A stretch of DNA of 64,000 nt from Leptotrichia sp. oral taxon 218 (GTDB taxonomy: Bacteria > Fusobacteriota > Fusobacteriia > Fusobacteriales > Leptotrichiaceae), in contig NZ_CP072377.1 in the NCBI RefSeq assembly GCF_018128225.1, forward strand, positions 1,364,001-1,428,000, given 5' to 3'. A program made the position numbers and the translations under genes. This document shows positions 10,754 through 20,134 of this stretch, piece by piece. Below the pieces are notes generated by a model. That model saw only the letters and a list, made by a program, of their open reading frames with translations. It was not told where the DNA came from and made no database searches. Numbering within the stretch: the stretch's first letter is position 1; each line of letters begins with the position of its first letter.

Positions 10754-10765
10754 TTATATAAAATT

Positions 10766-10795
10766 ATTTTATCATTTTTTATCACTTTTTGTCAA
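10766..10795 (-). promoter_or_regulatory. rnpB promoter
   Basis: TTGACA at 10790-10795 and TAAAAT at 10766-10771 are 18 bases apart on the minus strand, directly upstream of the RNA 5' end. Confidence 0.7.
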
Positions 10796-10825
10796 TAAAT
10801 TTAGTACTTTCAAAATATTTTTTTT

Positions 10826-10860
10826 ACAAAAAATAAAACACCCTAAATTTAGAGTGCTTT
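10826..10860 (-). terminator. Terminator of ilvC
   Basis: AAAGCACTCTAAA pairs with TTTAGGGTGTTTT on the minus strand (10835-10860). The transcript then runs into TTTATTTTTT. It lies about 40 bases past the ilvC stop. Confidence 0.75.
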
Positions 10861-10897
10861 ATTATTTATTATCTTTCAAAATTAATTGATTAAATAA

Positions 10898-11908
<1,011 letters not shown>

Positions 11909-11940
11909 TTTTAAATCCTCCTAAATTTTTTTATGTGTAT

Positions 11941-11968
11941 ATTATACACTTTTTGAAAATATTTGCAA
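11941..11968 (-). promoter_or_regulatory. ilvC promoter
   Basis: TTGCAA (11963-11968) and TATAAT (11941-11946) are 16 bases apart on the minus strand, about 30 bases before the ilvC start. Confidence 0.6.
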
Positions 11969-12067
11969 ATATTTTTTTTTAATATAACAATATATTTTAT
12001 ATATTTTTAAATTTATTTAATATTTATATTTTAAGAATAAATAAAAATAATTTTCTAAAAACTTCAT

Positions 12068-12096
12068 TTGATATTTATCAATTTTTATGATATTAT
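12068..12096 (+). promoter_or_regulatory. Promoter for a small plus-strand RNA
   Basis: TTGATA (12068-12073) and TATTAT (12091-12096) are exactly 17 bases apart on the plus strand. No plus-strand protein gene follows; a structured RNA ending in a T-run does. Confidence 0.5.
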
Positions 12097-12102
12097 TAAA
12101 GT

Positions 12103-12262
12103 AGATTTGCTGGTAGTCTTAATAATTATCAGTTTATATTTTGAAAAATATTTACAAAAAATTGCTGTCAATAAATTGTTCCTACTTCTAAACTAGCTGT
12201 GGAGTTTTCTCCTTGTGGGTTCGAGTCCCTCGAAACGAACAATACACACAGCAATTTTTTTA
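12103..12262 (+). ncRNA. Putative small RNA with a tRNA-like core
   Basis: Downstream of a good promoter a tRNA-like segment is enclosed in a long stem. AAAAAATTGCTGT (12156-12168) pairs perfectly with ACAGCAATTTTTT (12248-12260). Inside it TTGTTC (12176-12181) pairs with GAACAA (12237-12242). The core holds GGAG-TTTT-CTCC (12201-12212), like a long variable arm, and GGGTTCGAGTCCC (12217-12229), which matches a tRNA T-arm. No D-arm, CCA end or normal acceptor is seen, so it is not a standard tRNA. The outer stem with its T-run could also be a two-way terminator between this RNA and the convergent ABC gene. It may be a tRNA-Leu/Ser remnant. Confidence 0.4.
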
Positions 12263-13048
12263 TTATTTCACAATCAACCAAGGTCTATCATTTTCCCAAA
12301 CAACTTTTACTGGCATCTCAAACATTTCCGATAAAACTTCATCTGTCAAAATGTCTTTTTTTCTACCTTTTGCAAAAACTTTACCATCCTTTAAAAGTGT
12401 CACATGAGTTATCGCTGGAATCACTTCCTCGATTTGATGTGTCACATAAATAAATGGAATCGCATTTTCATTTTTAGAATTTTTTTCCAAAACAGACAAC
12501 AAATATTCTCGAGATTTTACATCCAATCCTGAACAAGGTTCGTCTAAAATCAATAAATCTGGCTCATTCATAAATGCCCGTGCAAGTAATGTCCGTCTTT
12601 GCTCACCTTGTGACAATGTTGCAAAATATTTATCCTTAATGTAAGTTATCCCAAAATCTTCAATTATTTTTTCAGCTTTTTTCCTATCTTCATCCGTCAC
12701 TTCCTGATAAATTCCAATCGAATTAAATTTCCCAGAAATTACAATATCTTTTAATTTTTGCGAATTTAATGTACTCAAAAAATTATTCAAAGTAGAACTC
12801 ACAAAACCAACTCTATCTCGAATTTTTGTCCAAGCATAATTTCCAAATTTATGCCCAAAAACTCGCACTTCTCCTGAAGTTGGAAAAGTGTAGGCTGGAA
12901 TCATTCCCAAAAGGGTAGATTTCCCAGAACCATTTAATCCTAACAAAGCCCAGTTTTCTCCTTTATTTATGTGCCAGTCGACACCTTTTAAAATTTCTCT
13001 TCCTTCTCGTCTGAAAGTTATGTTTTCGTAATGTAAAATTTCTTCCAT
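12263..13048 (-). CDS. ABC transporter ATP-binding protein
   Basis: This 261-residue ATPase has Walker A (GLNGSGKST, about 37-45), the signature LSQGEQRR, Walker B (LLILDEPCSGLD) and switch histidine (YVTHQIEE). It resembles the YlmA/ModF-like stand-alone ATPases in which a C-terminal segment follows the nucleotide domain. No permease lies beside it, so the substrate is unknown. It follows leuB by about 130 bases and ends where the convergent small RNA terminates. Confidence 0.85.
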   Translation of the reverse strand: MEEILHYENITFRREGREILKGVDWHINKGENWALLGLNGSGKSTLLGMIPAYTFPTSGEVRVFGHKFGNYAWTKIRDRVGFVSSTLNNFLSTLNSQKLKDIVISGKFNSIGIYQEVTDEDRKKAEKIIEDFGITYIKDKYFATLSQGEQRRTLLARAFMNEPDLLILDEPCSGLDVKSREYLLSVLEKNSKNENAIPFIYVTHQIEEVIPAITHVTLLKDGKVFAKGRKKDILTDEVLSEMFEMPVKVVWENDRPWLIVK

Positions 13049-13178
13049 AAAAAACCATCCTTTCTTTTTTGTTATTGTTTATAAAAATTATTTTTCAATT
13101 ATTTACATAAAATTAATTTTGAGAAAATTTAAAAATTTTTTGAATTTAATGTCAAAATTTATAATTCAAAAAAGTAAA

Positions 13179-14237
13179 TTATATTCTATTAGCAATTTCA
13201 GTTCCCATTTCAGCCGTTCCAACTTTTTTCATTCCATCAGTATAAATATCAGCTGTTCTGAATCCATCTTCTAGCACTTCTTCGATTGCTTTTTCAACTG
13301 CATCTGCTTCTTTTGTCAAGTTAAATGCGTATCTTAACATCATTGCTGCTGATAAGATTGTTGCGATTGGGTTTGCGATGTTTTGTCCTGCGATGTCTGG
13401 TGCTGAACCGTGGCTTGGTTCATAAAGTCCAACTTTTCCGTCTCCTAAACTTGCTGATGGCAACATTCCAAGTGATCCTGTAAGCATTGAAGCTTCATCT
13501 GATAAAATATCTCCAAACATATTGTCTGTCAAAATTACATCAAATTGTCTTGGATTTGCAATTAATTGCATTGCAGCGTTATCCACATACATGTGGGAAA
13601 CTTCCACTTCTGGATAATCTTTTGCAAGTTCATTTACTGTTTTTCTCCACAATTTTGAAGTATCTAAAACATTATGTTTATCCACACTTGTAATTTTTTT
13701 CCCTCTTAATTTTGCAATTTCAAACGCTTTTTTTGCTATTCTTTCAATTTCCCCTTTTGTATATGGCAATGTGTCGATAGCTTTTTCATCAGAATATTCT
13801 CTAGGACCGAAATAAATTCCTCCTGTAAGCTCTCTAACTATCATTACATCTAGCCCTTCTCCAATTATTTCATCCTTCAATGGACTAGCACTTTTCAATT
13901 GCTTAAACAAAACCGCTGGTCTTAAATTTGTGTAAACTCCCAAGTCTTTTCTTATCGCAAGAAGTCCTTTTTCAGGTCTTTTATCAGGATCAACATTATC
14001 CCATTTAGGCCCTCCAACTGATCCCAACAAAATTGAGTCACTCTCTTTACAAATTTTCGCAGTTTCTTCAGAATAAGGAATCCCATATTTATCAATAGAT
14101 TCTCCTCCCAAATATCCTTGCGTATACTCAAATTTATGTCCAAATTTTTCTCCAATTTTATCCAAAACTTTTACCGCTTCATCAACAATTTCTGGACCAA
14201 TTCCGTCCCCTTTTAATAATGCAATTTTGTAGTTCAT
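13179..14237 (-). CDS. leuB: 3-isopropylmalate dehydrogenase
   Basis: This 352-residue enzyme oxidises and decarboxylates 3-isopropylmalate in leucine synthesis. GDGIGPEIV at the start, the substrate arginines in [32 protein letters not shown], the catalytic [13 protein letters not shown] and the NAD-selecting [16 protein letters not shown] are all present. Family length is typical. The upstream neighbour is a frameshifted gene, which separates leuB from leuCD by several kilobases. Confidence 0.96.
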   Translation of the reverse strand: MNYKIALLKGDGIGPEIVDEAVKVLDKIGEKFGHKFEYTQGYLGGESIDKYGIPYSEETAKICKESDSILLGSVGGPKWDNVDPDKRPEKGLLAIRKDLGVYTNLRPAVLFKQLKSASPLKDEIIGEGLDVMIVRELTGGIYFGPREYSDEKAIDTLPYTKGEIERIAKKAFEIAKLRGKKITSVDKHNVLDTSKLWRKTVNELAKDYPEVEVSHMYVDNAAMQLIANPRQFDVILTDNMFGDILSDEASMLTGSLGMLPSASLGDGKVGLYEPSHGSAPDIAGQNIANPIATILSAAMMLRYAFNLTKEADAVEKAIEEVLEDGFRTADIYTDGMKKVGTAEMGTEIANRI

Positions 14238-14259
14238 TTTTTTACTTCCTTTCTAATTT

Positions 14260-14894
14260 TTAAATTTTTTTATCAAATATTTCTTCTATTTTTTCTTTAA
14301 ATTCTTCTTTATATTTTTTGCCATCTTTTCTTTTTCTACTCCACCAAGGCGAAGATGGATGTCCAAAGCCAAATGTATTTTTTAAATATTTTGAATTAGA
14401 TTTTTCAAAAATACAATAACTTTTTTTACTTAAAAATAATATATAATTAGGTTTTATAACGTCAAGTACATTTTCAAAATTTTCTAAAGATTTTTCCTCT
14501 ATATCTTTTGAAACTTCTATTCCTCTACTTCCATTTATTGAAGGAACAATAAAAAAGTTCATAAAAGAAACTTTATTCCAAAAGTTTTCTACATTAATAA
14601 TTTCTTTTTTTATCATTGAAAAAAATGGCTGTTTGTTGTTATTATTGCAATGTTCTTTTACTACGCATCTTGTATTTATATATTCTGGTTTTATTAATTT
14701 TATTTCATTTTTATCTGTAAGCCATTTTTAAAATTTTTTACTTTTTCTCTATCATTATCTTCTCCAAGATAATGGCTTTCACCAACTATTAATACTTTAT
14801 ATTTTTCATACTCACTTCCAATATATGGTAGCATAAGTCTATGAGTTTTTGAATTTTTATAAAAATTTATCTCTAATAATTTATTATCGTACAT
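14260..14894 (-). pseudogene. Frameshifted uracil-DNA-glycosylase-like protein
   Basis: Two overlapping frames make one protein of about 210 residues. The first part has KVLIVGESHY. The frame breaks at the A5 run (minus strand) at 14725-14729, and adding one A restores reading through WLTDKNEIKLIKPEYINTR into the second part. The C-terminus has FGFGHPSSPWWSRKR. GESHY plus a distal HPS motif recalls the uracil-DNA-glycosylase fold, but the family call is weak. GGAGG precedes ATG 14894, 13 bases past the relE stop. Whether this is a true pseudogene, phase variation or a sequencing error cannot be told. Confidence 0.55.
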
Positions 14895-14907
14895 TTCTCC
14901 CTCCAAC

Positions 14908-15183
14908 TTAAAACAAATCTGAATATTTCCCAGTTCTCGACAATGTCAAAACCAAGATATTTTTATCAATTTTATAAATTAAGAGCCAGTCAGGCTGAAT
15001 ATGACATTCTCTAAATCCTTTATAATCACCAGTAAGATAATGATCTCTATATTTTTCAGGCAAAATTTCACTATCAGATAATTTATTAATAACCTGTGCC
15101 AGTAATATTAAATCATATTTTCTTTTCTTTAATTTTTTTAAGTCCTTATCAAACCTTTTGGTCGTCTTTGTTGTCAATTTCAT
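14908..15183 (-). CDS. RelE/YafQ-type toxin (mRNA interferase)
   Basis: This 91-residue protein matches YafQ-like RelE toxins, which cleave mRNA at the ribosome. The diagnostic stretch HYLTGDYKGFRECHIQPDW is followed by LLIYKID and ends LSRTGKYSDLF. The basic N-terminus (TTKRFDKDLKKLKKRK) fits RNA binding. The gene starts 3 bases after its antitoxin gene, so the two are coupled. A C-terminal fragment of a second copy lies at 16690-16800. Confidence 0.9.
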   Translation of the reverse strand: MKLTTKTTKRFDKDLKKLKKRKYDLILLAQVINKLSDSEILPEKYRDHYLTGDYKGFRECHIQPDWLLIYKIDKNILVLTLSRTGKYSDLF

Positions 15184-15186
15184 CCA

Positions 15187-15564
15187 CTAAATCCCTAAAT
15201 CCTCAAATAATTCTTCAGCACTATTATACCCTTTTCTTTCAATTTTACCACTCAAAATATCTTCAGTTTCCTGTATTGCCTTTAAAGTTTCTTTATTTGG
15301 TGTTTTCTCATTATTTTCTAAATCTTCCGTCAACTCATCTATGCTGCCAAAAGTTTTGCTTAATCCAACACCTTTTTCAACTTCATCCAAAATCTTTCTA
15401 GTTTCTCTATTCGGCACTTTCAATTCAAACGGAATCCCTTGCTCCAAAATACACTTCTTTAAAAATAAATTCATCGCTGTACTCATATTAAGCCCCATTT
15501 TCTTAAACAAAGTTTCCGCTTCCTTTTTCACATTTTCATCAACTCTCGCTGTTACTGTAGCCAT
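15187..15564 (-). CDS. RelB/DinJ-type antitoxin
   Basis: This 125-residue antitoxin has the ribbon-helix-helix start ATVTARVDENVKKEAE, followed by LGLNMSTAMNLFLKK-like helices typical of RelB/DinJ. The C-terminal acidic half should wrap the toxin. The ATG at 15564 follows AAAGGAG by 8 bases; a GTG three codons earlier is less well placed. The pair is expected to be repressed by its own antitoxin-toxin complex at the palindromes upstream. Confidence 0.9.
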   Translation of the reverse strand: MATVTARVDENVKKEAETLFKKMGLNMSTAMNLFLKKCILEQGIPFELKVPNRETRKILDEVEKGVGLSKTFGSIDELTEDLENNEKTPNKETLKAIQETEDILSGKIERKGYNSAEELFEDLGI

Positions 15565-15594
15565 TTTTACCACTCCTTTGTAATACTTTTGTTA

Positions 15595-15632
15595 TACAAT
15601 GTAATTATATTACTAAATGGTATAAAAATCAA
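15595..15632 (-). promoter_or_regulatory. relBE promoter with palindromic operators
   Basis: TTGATT (15627-15632) and TATAAT (15604-15609) are 17 bases apart on the minus strand. Two palindromes overlap the -10 and start region: gtaattatattac at 15601-15613 and tacaatgta at 15595-15603. A decayed copy of the same block lies at about 16801-16860. Confidence 0.6.
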
Positions 15633-15648
15633 TTTTTTTATTAAAAAT

Positions 15649-16196
15649 TTATCCTGCAAAATCTCCACCTGAAAATTCTCCATTTATATTTCCATATACA
15701 AACATTATATGTCCGCTAAATATTAATTCATCTATATCAAACAACGAAACATCGAAATTGCCATCTTCATTTAATGTTATAGAATCTACATAAATCAATT
15801 TTTTAAATACTTCTAGTGACAATTCTTCATCATTTACCATTTTTTCAGCTTCTTCTTTTCCAACTATTTCAGCTAAATCTTCAATTAAACCAGGCATATC
15901 TTCATCTTCATAATCTGCCGACGGCTCCCACCAATACTGAGCATCTTCAAGAATATATTCTCCTGCCGCATCTTTTATCTTCTTATCCCACTCTTCAGCA
16001 TTCTCAACCAATGTTTTCAAATTTTCCAATTTTTCTTTAATTTCATCAATTTCTTTCTCAAAATCGTAATATTCTAAATCTACTTCAATTTTTTTACCAT
16101 TCCAAAAAACTTTGAATCGTCTATTTTCTTTTGGATTTTTTTAATTTCCTCCACTATTTCCTCAACATTTATCTCTTTTAAAATTTTATTTTTCAA
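15649..16196 (-). pseudogene. DUF2262-family protein, frameshifted copy
   Basis: Residues from EEWDKKIKDAAGE to NGEFSGGDFAG match the DUF2262 domain and are close to the intact copy at 16877-17422. The start here is TTG 16196 after AAGGAG. The first 20 codons match the paralogue, then the frame is lost at a T7 run (plus strand, 16136-16142); the paralogue has T8 there. One added base would restore NPKENRRFKVFWNG and the rest. Only the C-terminal 126 residues could be made from an internal ATG. The function of DUF2262 is unknown. Confidence 0.7.
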
Positions 16197-16231
16197 ATTC
16201 AAATTCTCCTTCTTGTTATATTTTATATTTT

Positions 16232-16678
16232 TTATTCAAATTTTTTCCATTTTAAATTATTAAATAAAATCTCTACTCTTCTGTTACTATATTTCCCTTG
16301 ATCTGTCTCATTTAAATCAACTGGATCCTCTTCTCCTTTACCACTTATTTTTCCAATTGAAATAGCATCTTTTAAACCAAATTCTCTAAACAATCTAGCA
16401 ACATTTCTAGCTCTTATCAATGATAATTTTTGATTATATTTTTTTGTCCCATTTGAATCAGTGTGCCCTATAAAATCTACAGTTCCACTTTCTCCAAATT
16501 CATTTAATACACTCACAATTTCTTTGAGTTCTGATATTTCATTCTCGTTTATTATTTTTCCATCAACTTTAAAACCTCTTAAAACACATTTTTTCTCTGT
16601 CGTACTACAAGGTCCTCCTAACATTGAAAAAGAGATACTCACAATTGTAAATATACAAAAAATAATAATTTTTTTCAT
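16232..16678 (-). CDS. OmpA-family peptidoglycan-binding protein
   Basis: This 148-residue protein starts with a signal peptide (MKKIIIFCIFTIVSISFS). An OmpA-like C-terminal domain follows, with VDFIGHTDSNGTKKYNQKLSLIRARNVA-type residues and a final NRRVEILF. In this family the domain binds diaminopimelate of peptidoglycan. GGAGG stands 6 bases before ATG 16678. It sits between two DUF2262 copies, which suggests that it was caught in the local duplication. Confidence 0.8.
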   Translation of the reverse strand: MKKIIIFCIFTIVSISFSMLGGPCSTTEKKCVLRGFKVDGKIINENEISELKEIVSVLNEFGESGTVDFIGHTDSNGTKKYNQKLSLIRARNVARLFREFGLKDAISIGKISGKGEEDPVDLNETDQGKYSNRRVEILFNNLKWKKFE

Positions 16679-16689
16679 AAAATTCCTCC

Positions 16690-16800
16690 AACTCAAAATA
16701 AATCCGAATGTGTCCCCATTCTCAACAATATCAAAACCAAGATATTTTTTTCAATTTTATAAATTAAGAGCCAATCAGGTTGAATATGACATTCCCTAAA
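16690..16800 (-). pseudogene. relE C-terminal remnant
   Basis: The minus strand encodes RECHIQPDWLLIYKIEKNI followed by a degenerate end, nearly identical to the end of the intact toxin at 14908-15020. At 16801 it joins directly to a copy of the relB upstream region (to about 16876). The antitoxin and the toxin start are therefore deleted from this second copy. Confidence 0.75.
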
Positions 16801-16876
16801 TTTTTTGTAATACTTTTGCTATACAATGTAATTGTATTACTAAAATAGCGTAAAAATCAATATTTTTATTAAAAAT

Positions 16877-17422
16877 TTATCCTGCCATATCTCCACCATA
16901 AAATTCTCCATTTATATTTCCATCAATAAATAAAATATGACCTCCAAACATTATATAATCTATATCAAATAATCCAACATTAAAACAATCATTATTATCC
17001 ATCGTAATTGAACTTACATAAAGTAAATTTTTAAATGCTTCTCTTGTAAAATTTCCATTTCTCAAATTATCAGCTTCTTCTTTCCCAATATATTTTTCTA
17101 TATAATTAATTAAATTTGGTATATCTTCTTCTTCAAAATCTGACTTAGGCCAATTATCACCTTCTATTATTTCAAAAAAATCTTCTCCCGCTGCATCTTT
17201 TATTTTCTTGTCCCATTCTTTCGCATTTTCAACCAATATTTTCAAATTCTTTAATTTTTCTCGAACTTCATCAACTTCTTTTTCAAAATCATAATAATCC
17301 AAGTATACTTCAATTTCCTCACCATTCCACAAAACTTTGAATTCGCTATTTTCTTCTGGATTTTTTTTAATTTCCTCCATTATTTCCTCAACATTTATCT
17401 CTTTTAAAATTTTATTTTTCAA
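16877..17422 (-). CDS. DUF2262-family protein, intact copy
   Basis: This 181-residue acidic protein contains the DUF2262 core: EWDKKIKDAAGE, a helical acidic middle, LLYVSSITMDNND, and the GHILFIDGNINGEFYGGDMAG end. Translation probably begins at TTG 17422, 8 bases after AAGGAG. The family is uncharacterised; its occurrence as variable tandem paralogues resembles immunity-protein arrays, but that is inference. Confidence 0.75.
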   Translation of the reverse strand: MKNKILKEINVEEIMEEIKKNPEENSEFKVLWNGEEIEVYLDYYDFEKEVDEVREKLKNLKILVENAKEWDKKIKDAAGEDFFEIIEGDNWPKSDFEEEDIPNLINYIEKYIGKEEADNLRNGNFTREAFKNLLYVSSITMDNNDCFNVGLFDIDYIMFGGHILFIDGNINGEFYGGDMAG

Positions 17423-17699
17423 ATTTAAATTCTCCTTCTTTTCATATTATTTATTTTTTTATTCAAAAAATTAATTCTTTAAAAAAAATGTGTCTAAAAA
17501 CTCAAAATATTTAATTCAACAAATTTTACAAAAATTACATTTTCTTTTTTTTTAATTTTTCTATTATTTTACAGTTCTCAAATACATAACCGCCTCAAAG
17601 CTAAACTCAAAAATTATGACTATTTTACTCAAAACCTAAAGTTATATAATTTTTAATAGTTCTATTTTAATTGAGTTAAAGTATATTTTCTAATAAATA

Positions 17700-17795
17700 T
17701 GTTCGGTAACCTTAGTTTTTTATCTACACAAGGGGTCAAGACCCCTTGCTTCAGAATATTTATTTTATTAGATTCTAATGTATAATTATCGAACA
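17700..17795. repeat. MITE-like element with central hairpin
   Basis: Ends are imperfect inverted repeats: tgttcggtaac at 17700-17710 and attatcgaaca at 17785-17795. A perfect palindrome, caaggggtc-aa-gaccccttg, lies at 17729-17748. The last codons of the neighbouring open frame fall in its right end. There is no transposase. The flanking stretch 17423-17699 is A/T-rich with no gene seen. Confidence 0.45.
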
Positions 17796-18058
17796 GGTCT
17801 AATCATTAATATTTTTTTGAGATCATATTTTTTCGTTAATTTAAAAAATATCATCGGAACATCAATTTTTTCTTCCTTATAATTTTTATAATGAAAATCA
17901 GAATTTGAATCTGAAACAGCATAGTCTAATTCCTTAACATATTCAGCATAAGAAATAGTATACGAAATTTCATATGCTTTAGGTGTAGTTTTAAAATTAC
18001 AGTAGTCACCTTTTTGCGAAATTCCCTTAATTCCAATTCCAAATGCAGCCATTGACAA
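17786..18058 (-). pseudogene. Fragment of an unrecognised gene, ended by a MITE-like element
   Basis: The 90-residue frame (AAFGIGIKGISQKGDY...) has no good ribosome site and is open upstream only to about 18100. It ends in codons supplied by the inverted repeat at 17785-17795. No family is recognised. A decayed gene end is more likely than a working gene. Confidence 0.3.
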
Positions 18059-18112
18059 TAAAAGAGTAGGTCTATTATAAAGAATGTTTTTTTAAATTTA
18101 TATTTTAATTTT

Positions 18113-18919
18113 TCAACAAACAACTTCTTTCTCAGCAACATCATTAACATAACTAACCTTCTTAGTCAATTTCCCATCCTCATCATAGAATTTCCAAATT
18201 CCCTCTTTTTTTCCAGATTTATAATTTCCAATTGCCGCTAATTTGTGATTCTTCTTATAATAAAGTTTTGTCAATCCTTCTCTTCTTGATACAAAAAAAC
18301 TACTAGCATCTGCATAACCTATTTTAAATTTTTCACGAAGAATTGAAGAAAACTCGTCATTTAATTCTAAGTCAGTGACAAATTCAAAAAGATCATCAAA
18401 ACTTGCAGCAAAAAATCCCTTATCAATATTCCCTTTTAACCAAATCCAGTTATCCCCCACAACTGTATAATCATCAGCTACTTCAAAATAAAAATTTCCT
18501 TCATTTGTTATCTGAATATTATCAACAAAAATATAATTTCTATACTTATCCAATGGAAATACTTTTGTTTTCCATATTCTTTCTGCTTCTTCTTTTGTAA
18601 AATCGTCTTTTAAAATTTCAAATAACATATCATAGCAAGTTGGATACTCTGGAAATACTCCATCATCAAAAAAATCATCATTCAGCACATCATAAAAATA
18701 CTTAACCATCGTATCTTTCACTTTTTTATTCCATTCATCCTGATTAAGATACAATTCTTCCAAAATTTTAAGCATTTTTTCTTTTTCAAGTTCAACATTA
18801 TCACATTCTTTATAAATCGTAAGTCTTACTAATGTTTCTTTACCTTTCCAAATAATTTTTCCGTCCCACTCTTTAAAATTTCCCATACATGTATTTTCAA
18901 CAAAATCCTGAATTTCCAT
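18113..18919 (-). CDS. DUF2262-like protein with YwqK/MORN-type C-terminus
   Basis: This 268-residue protein begins like its paralogues (DEWNKKVKDTM... to WIWLKGNIDKGFFAASFDD, residues about 55-175). A C-terminal segment follows with KLYYKKNHKLAAIGNYKSG and KEGIWKFYDEDGKLTKK, which is the YwqK/MORN-variant repeat seen in toxin-antitoxin-associated proteins. Function is unknown. It lies between two other DUF2262-like genes in the same direction. Confidence 0.65.
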   Translation of the reverse strand: MEIQDFVENTCMGNFKEWDGKIIWKGKETLVRLTIYKECDNVELEKEKMLKILEELYLNQDEWNKKVKDTMVKYFYDVLNDDFFDDGVFPEYPTCYDMLFEILKDDFTKEEAERIWKTKVFPLDKYRNYIFVDNIQITNEGNFYFEVADDYTVVGDNWIWLKGNIDKGFFAASFDDLFEFVTDLELNDEFSSILREKFKIGYADASSFFVSRREGLTKLYYKKNHKLAAIGNYKSGKKEGIWKFYDEDGKLTKKVSYVNDVAEKEVVC

Positions 18920-18953
18920 ATCTGATTTTCCTTTCTGAAAAAATCTAAGAAAA

Positions 18954-19490
18954 TTAATCCATATAAAACTCGTCTATTTCACCATTAAAATTACACTCAG
19001 CATAAAATATTTTATCAATAAAAAACAATCTTTCGTACATAGTAATAGAAAAACTATTTTCATCATCGTCAGTTAAATCAATTGTTATTTCCATATCTTC
19101 ATTATCAAGTAACTTTTTAAATGCTTCTTTTGTAAGAAAATTATTCTTCATAATTTTTTCTGTATCTTCTTTTCCAATAATTTTAAGTAATTTTTTCTCC
19201 ACTTCATCAATACTCTTTGTTTCATAATAAATTTCAGCATATTCTGGTTTTACCCATTTTTCTTCATTAAACCAGTCAACAAATTCATCAGCAAATAAAT
19301 CTTTACACTTTGTATCCCAATATTCTTTCTTTTCTAAAATTTTTTCAACCATTTCTTCGACTTTTATTTCATCAATTTCCTCTTCATCAATGTCATCTTC
19401 ACCATTACAATACAATTTCATTTCTATTTCATGATTTATCCACATCACTTTACGAATATGCTCTCCATCTATGACTTCCCAATTTTTCAT
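18954..19490 (-). CDS. DUF2262-like protein, divergent copy
   Basis: This 178-residue acidic protein keeps the family layout (EYWDTKCKDLFADEFVDWF, IIGKEDTEKIM, LTKEAFKKLL, then a beta-rich end NFNGEIDEF) but has diverged strongly. It starts 18 bases past the leuD stop, so it is probably read from the leu mRNA. Function unknown. Confidence 0.6.
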   Translation of the reverse strand: MKNWEVIDGEHIRKVMWINHEIEMKLYCNGEDDIDEEEIDEIKVEEMVEKILEKKEYWDTKCKDLFADEFVDWFNEEKWVKPEYAEIYYETKSIDEVEKKLLKIIGKEDTEKIMKNNFLTKEAFKKLLDNEDMEITIDLTDDDENSFSITMYERLFFIDKIFYAECNFNGEIDEFYMD

Positions 19491-19507
19491 TTTTACTCCT
19501 TTTTTAA

Positions 19508-20083
19508 CTACTTATGACTTTCCTCATACTTCCTAATCTCATCTTCATGCTGTAAAGTCAATCCAATTGAATCCAGTCCCTTAAGTAGTCTTTGTTTCCA
19601 ACTTTCTTCCAGCTCAAAAACATATTCTTTCCCATTCGCAATCAATTTGTTATTTTCCAAATCAACTGTAACTTTCGCATCTCCAGGCAATTTTGATAAT
19701 TCGATTCTGTCTGCTTCTGGCAAAGTTATTGGCAGATGCCCATTGTTTAACCAGTTCATGTAAAAAATTCCTGAATATCCTCCAGCCACAATTACATGAA
19801 TTCCGTAGTCTTGCAATGCCCAAGCAGCGTGTTCTCTACTCGATCCACAACCAAAATTTTCTCCAGTAATCAAAATTGTTCCATTTTTGTATTCTGGCTT
19901 ATTCAAATTAAAATCCATATTGTCAGATCCGTCTTCGTTATATCTCCACTCATCGAAAACATGTTTTCCAAATCCTGTTTTTTCAACACTTTTCAAATAT
20001 TGTTTTGGAATTAATTGATCTGTATCTATGTTGTTATTCATTATTGGAACAATTGTTCCTTCATATTTTGTAAATGGTTTCAT
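19508..20083 (-). CDS. leuD: 3-isopropylmalate dehydratase, small subunit
   Basis: This 191-residue swivel-domain subunit pairs with LeuC to isomerise 2- to 3-isopropylmalate. NNIDTDQLIPKQYLK, GENFGCGSSREHAAWAL (the aconitase-family substrate loop) and GIFYMNWLNNGHLPI are present. AAGGAG precedes the ATG; it starts 51 bases after leuC. Confidence 0.95.
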   Translation of the reverse strand: MKPFTKYEGTIVPIMNNNIDTDQLIPKQYLKSVEKTGFGKHVFDEWRYNEDGSDNMDFNLNKPEYKNGTILITGENFGCGSSREHAAWALQDYGIHVIVAGGYSGIFYMNWLNNGHLPITLPEADRIELSKLPGDAKVTVDLENNKLIANGKEYVFELEESWKQRLLKGLDSIGLTLQHEDEIRKYEESHK

Positions 20084-20134
20084 ATTTTATTCTCCTTATC
20101 TTGCATTTTTATTTTAAAAGTTCAAAAAATTTTT

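Noticed and set aside
12176-12242. Complete tRNA gene
   Set aside because: The T-arm-like and variable-arm-like hairpins are present but there is no D-arm, no 7-base acceptor next to the T-arm and no CCA end.
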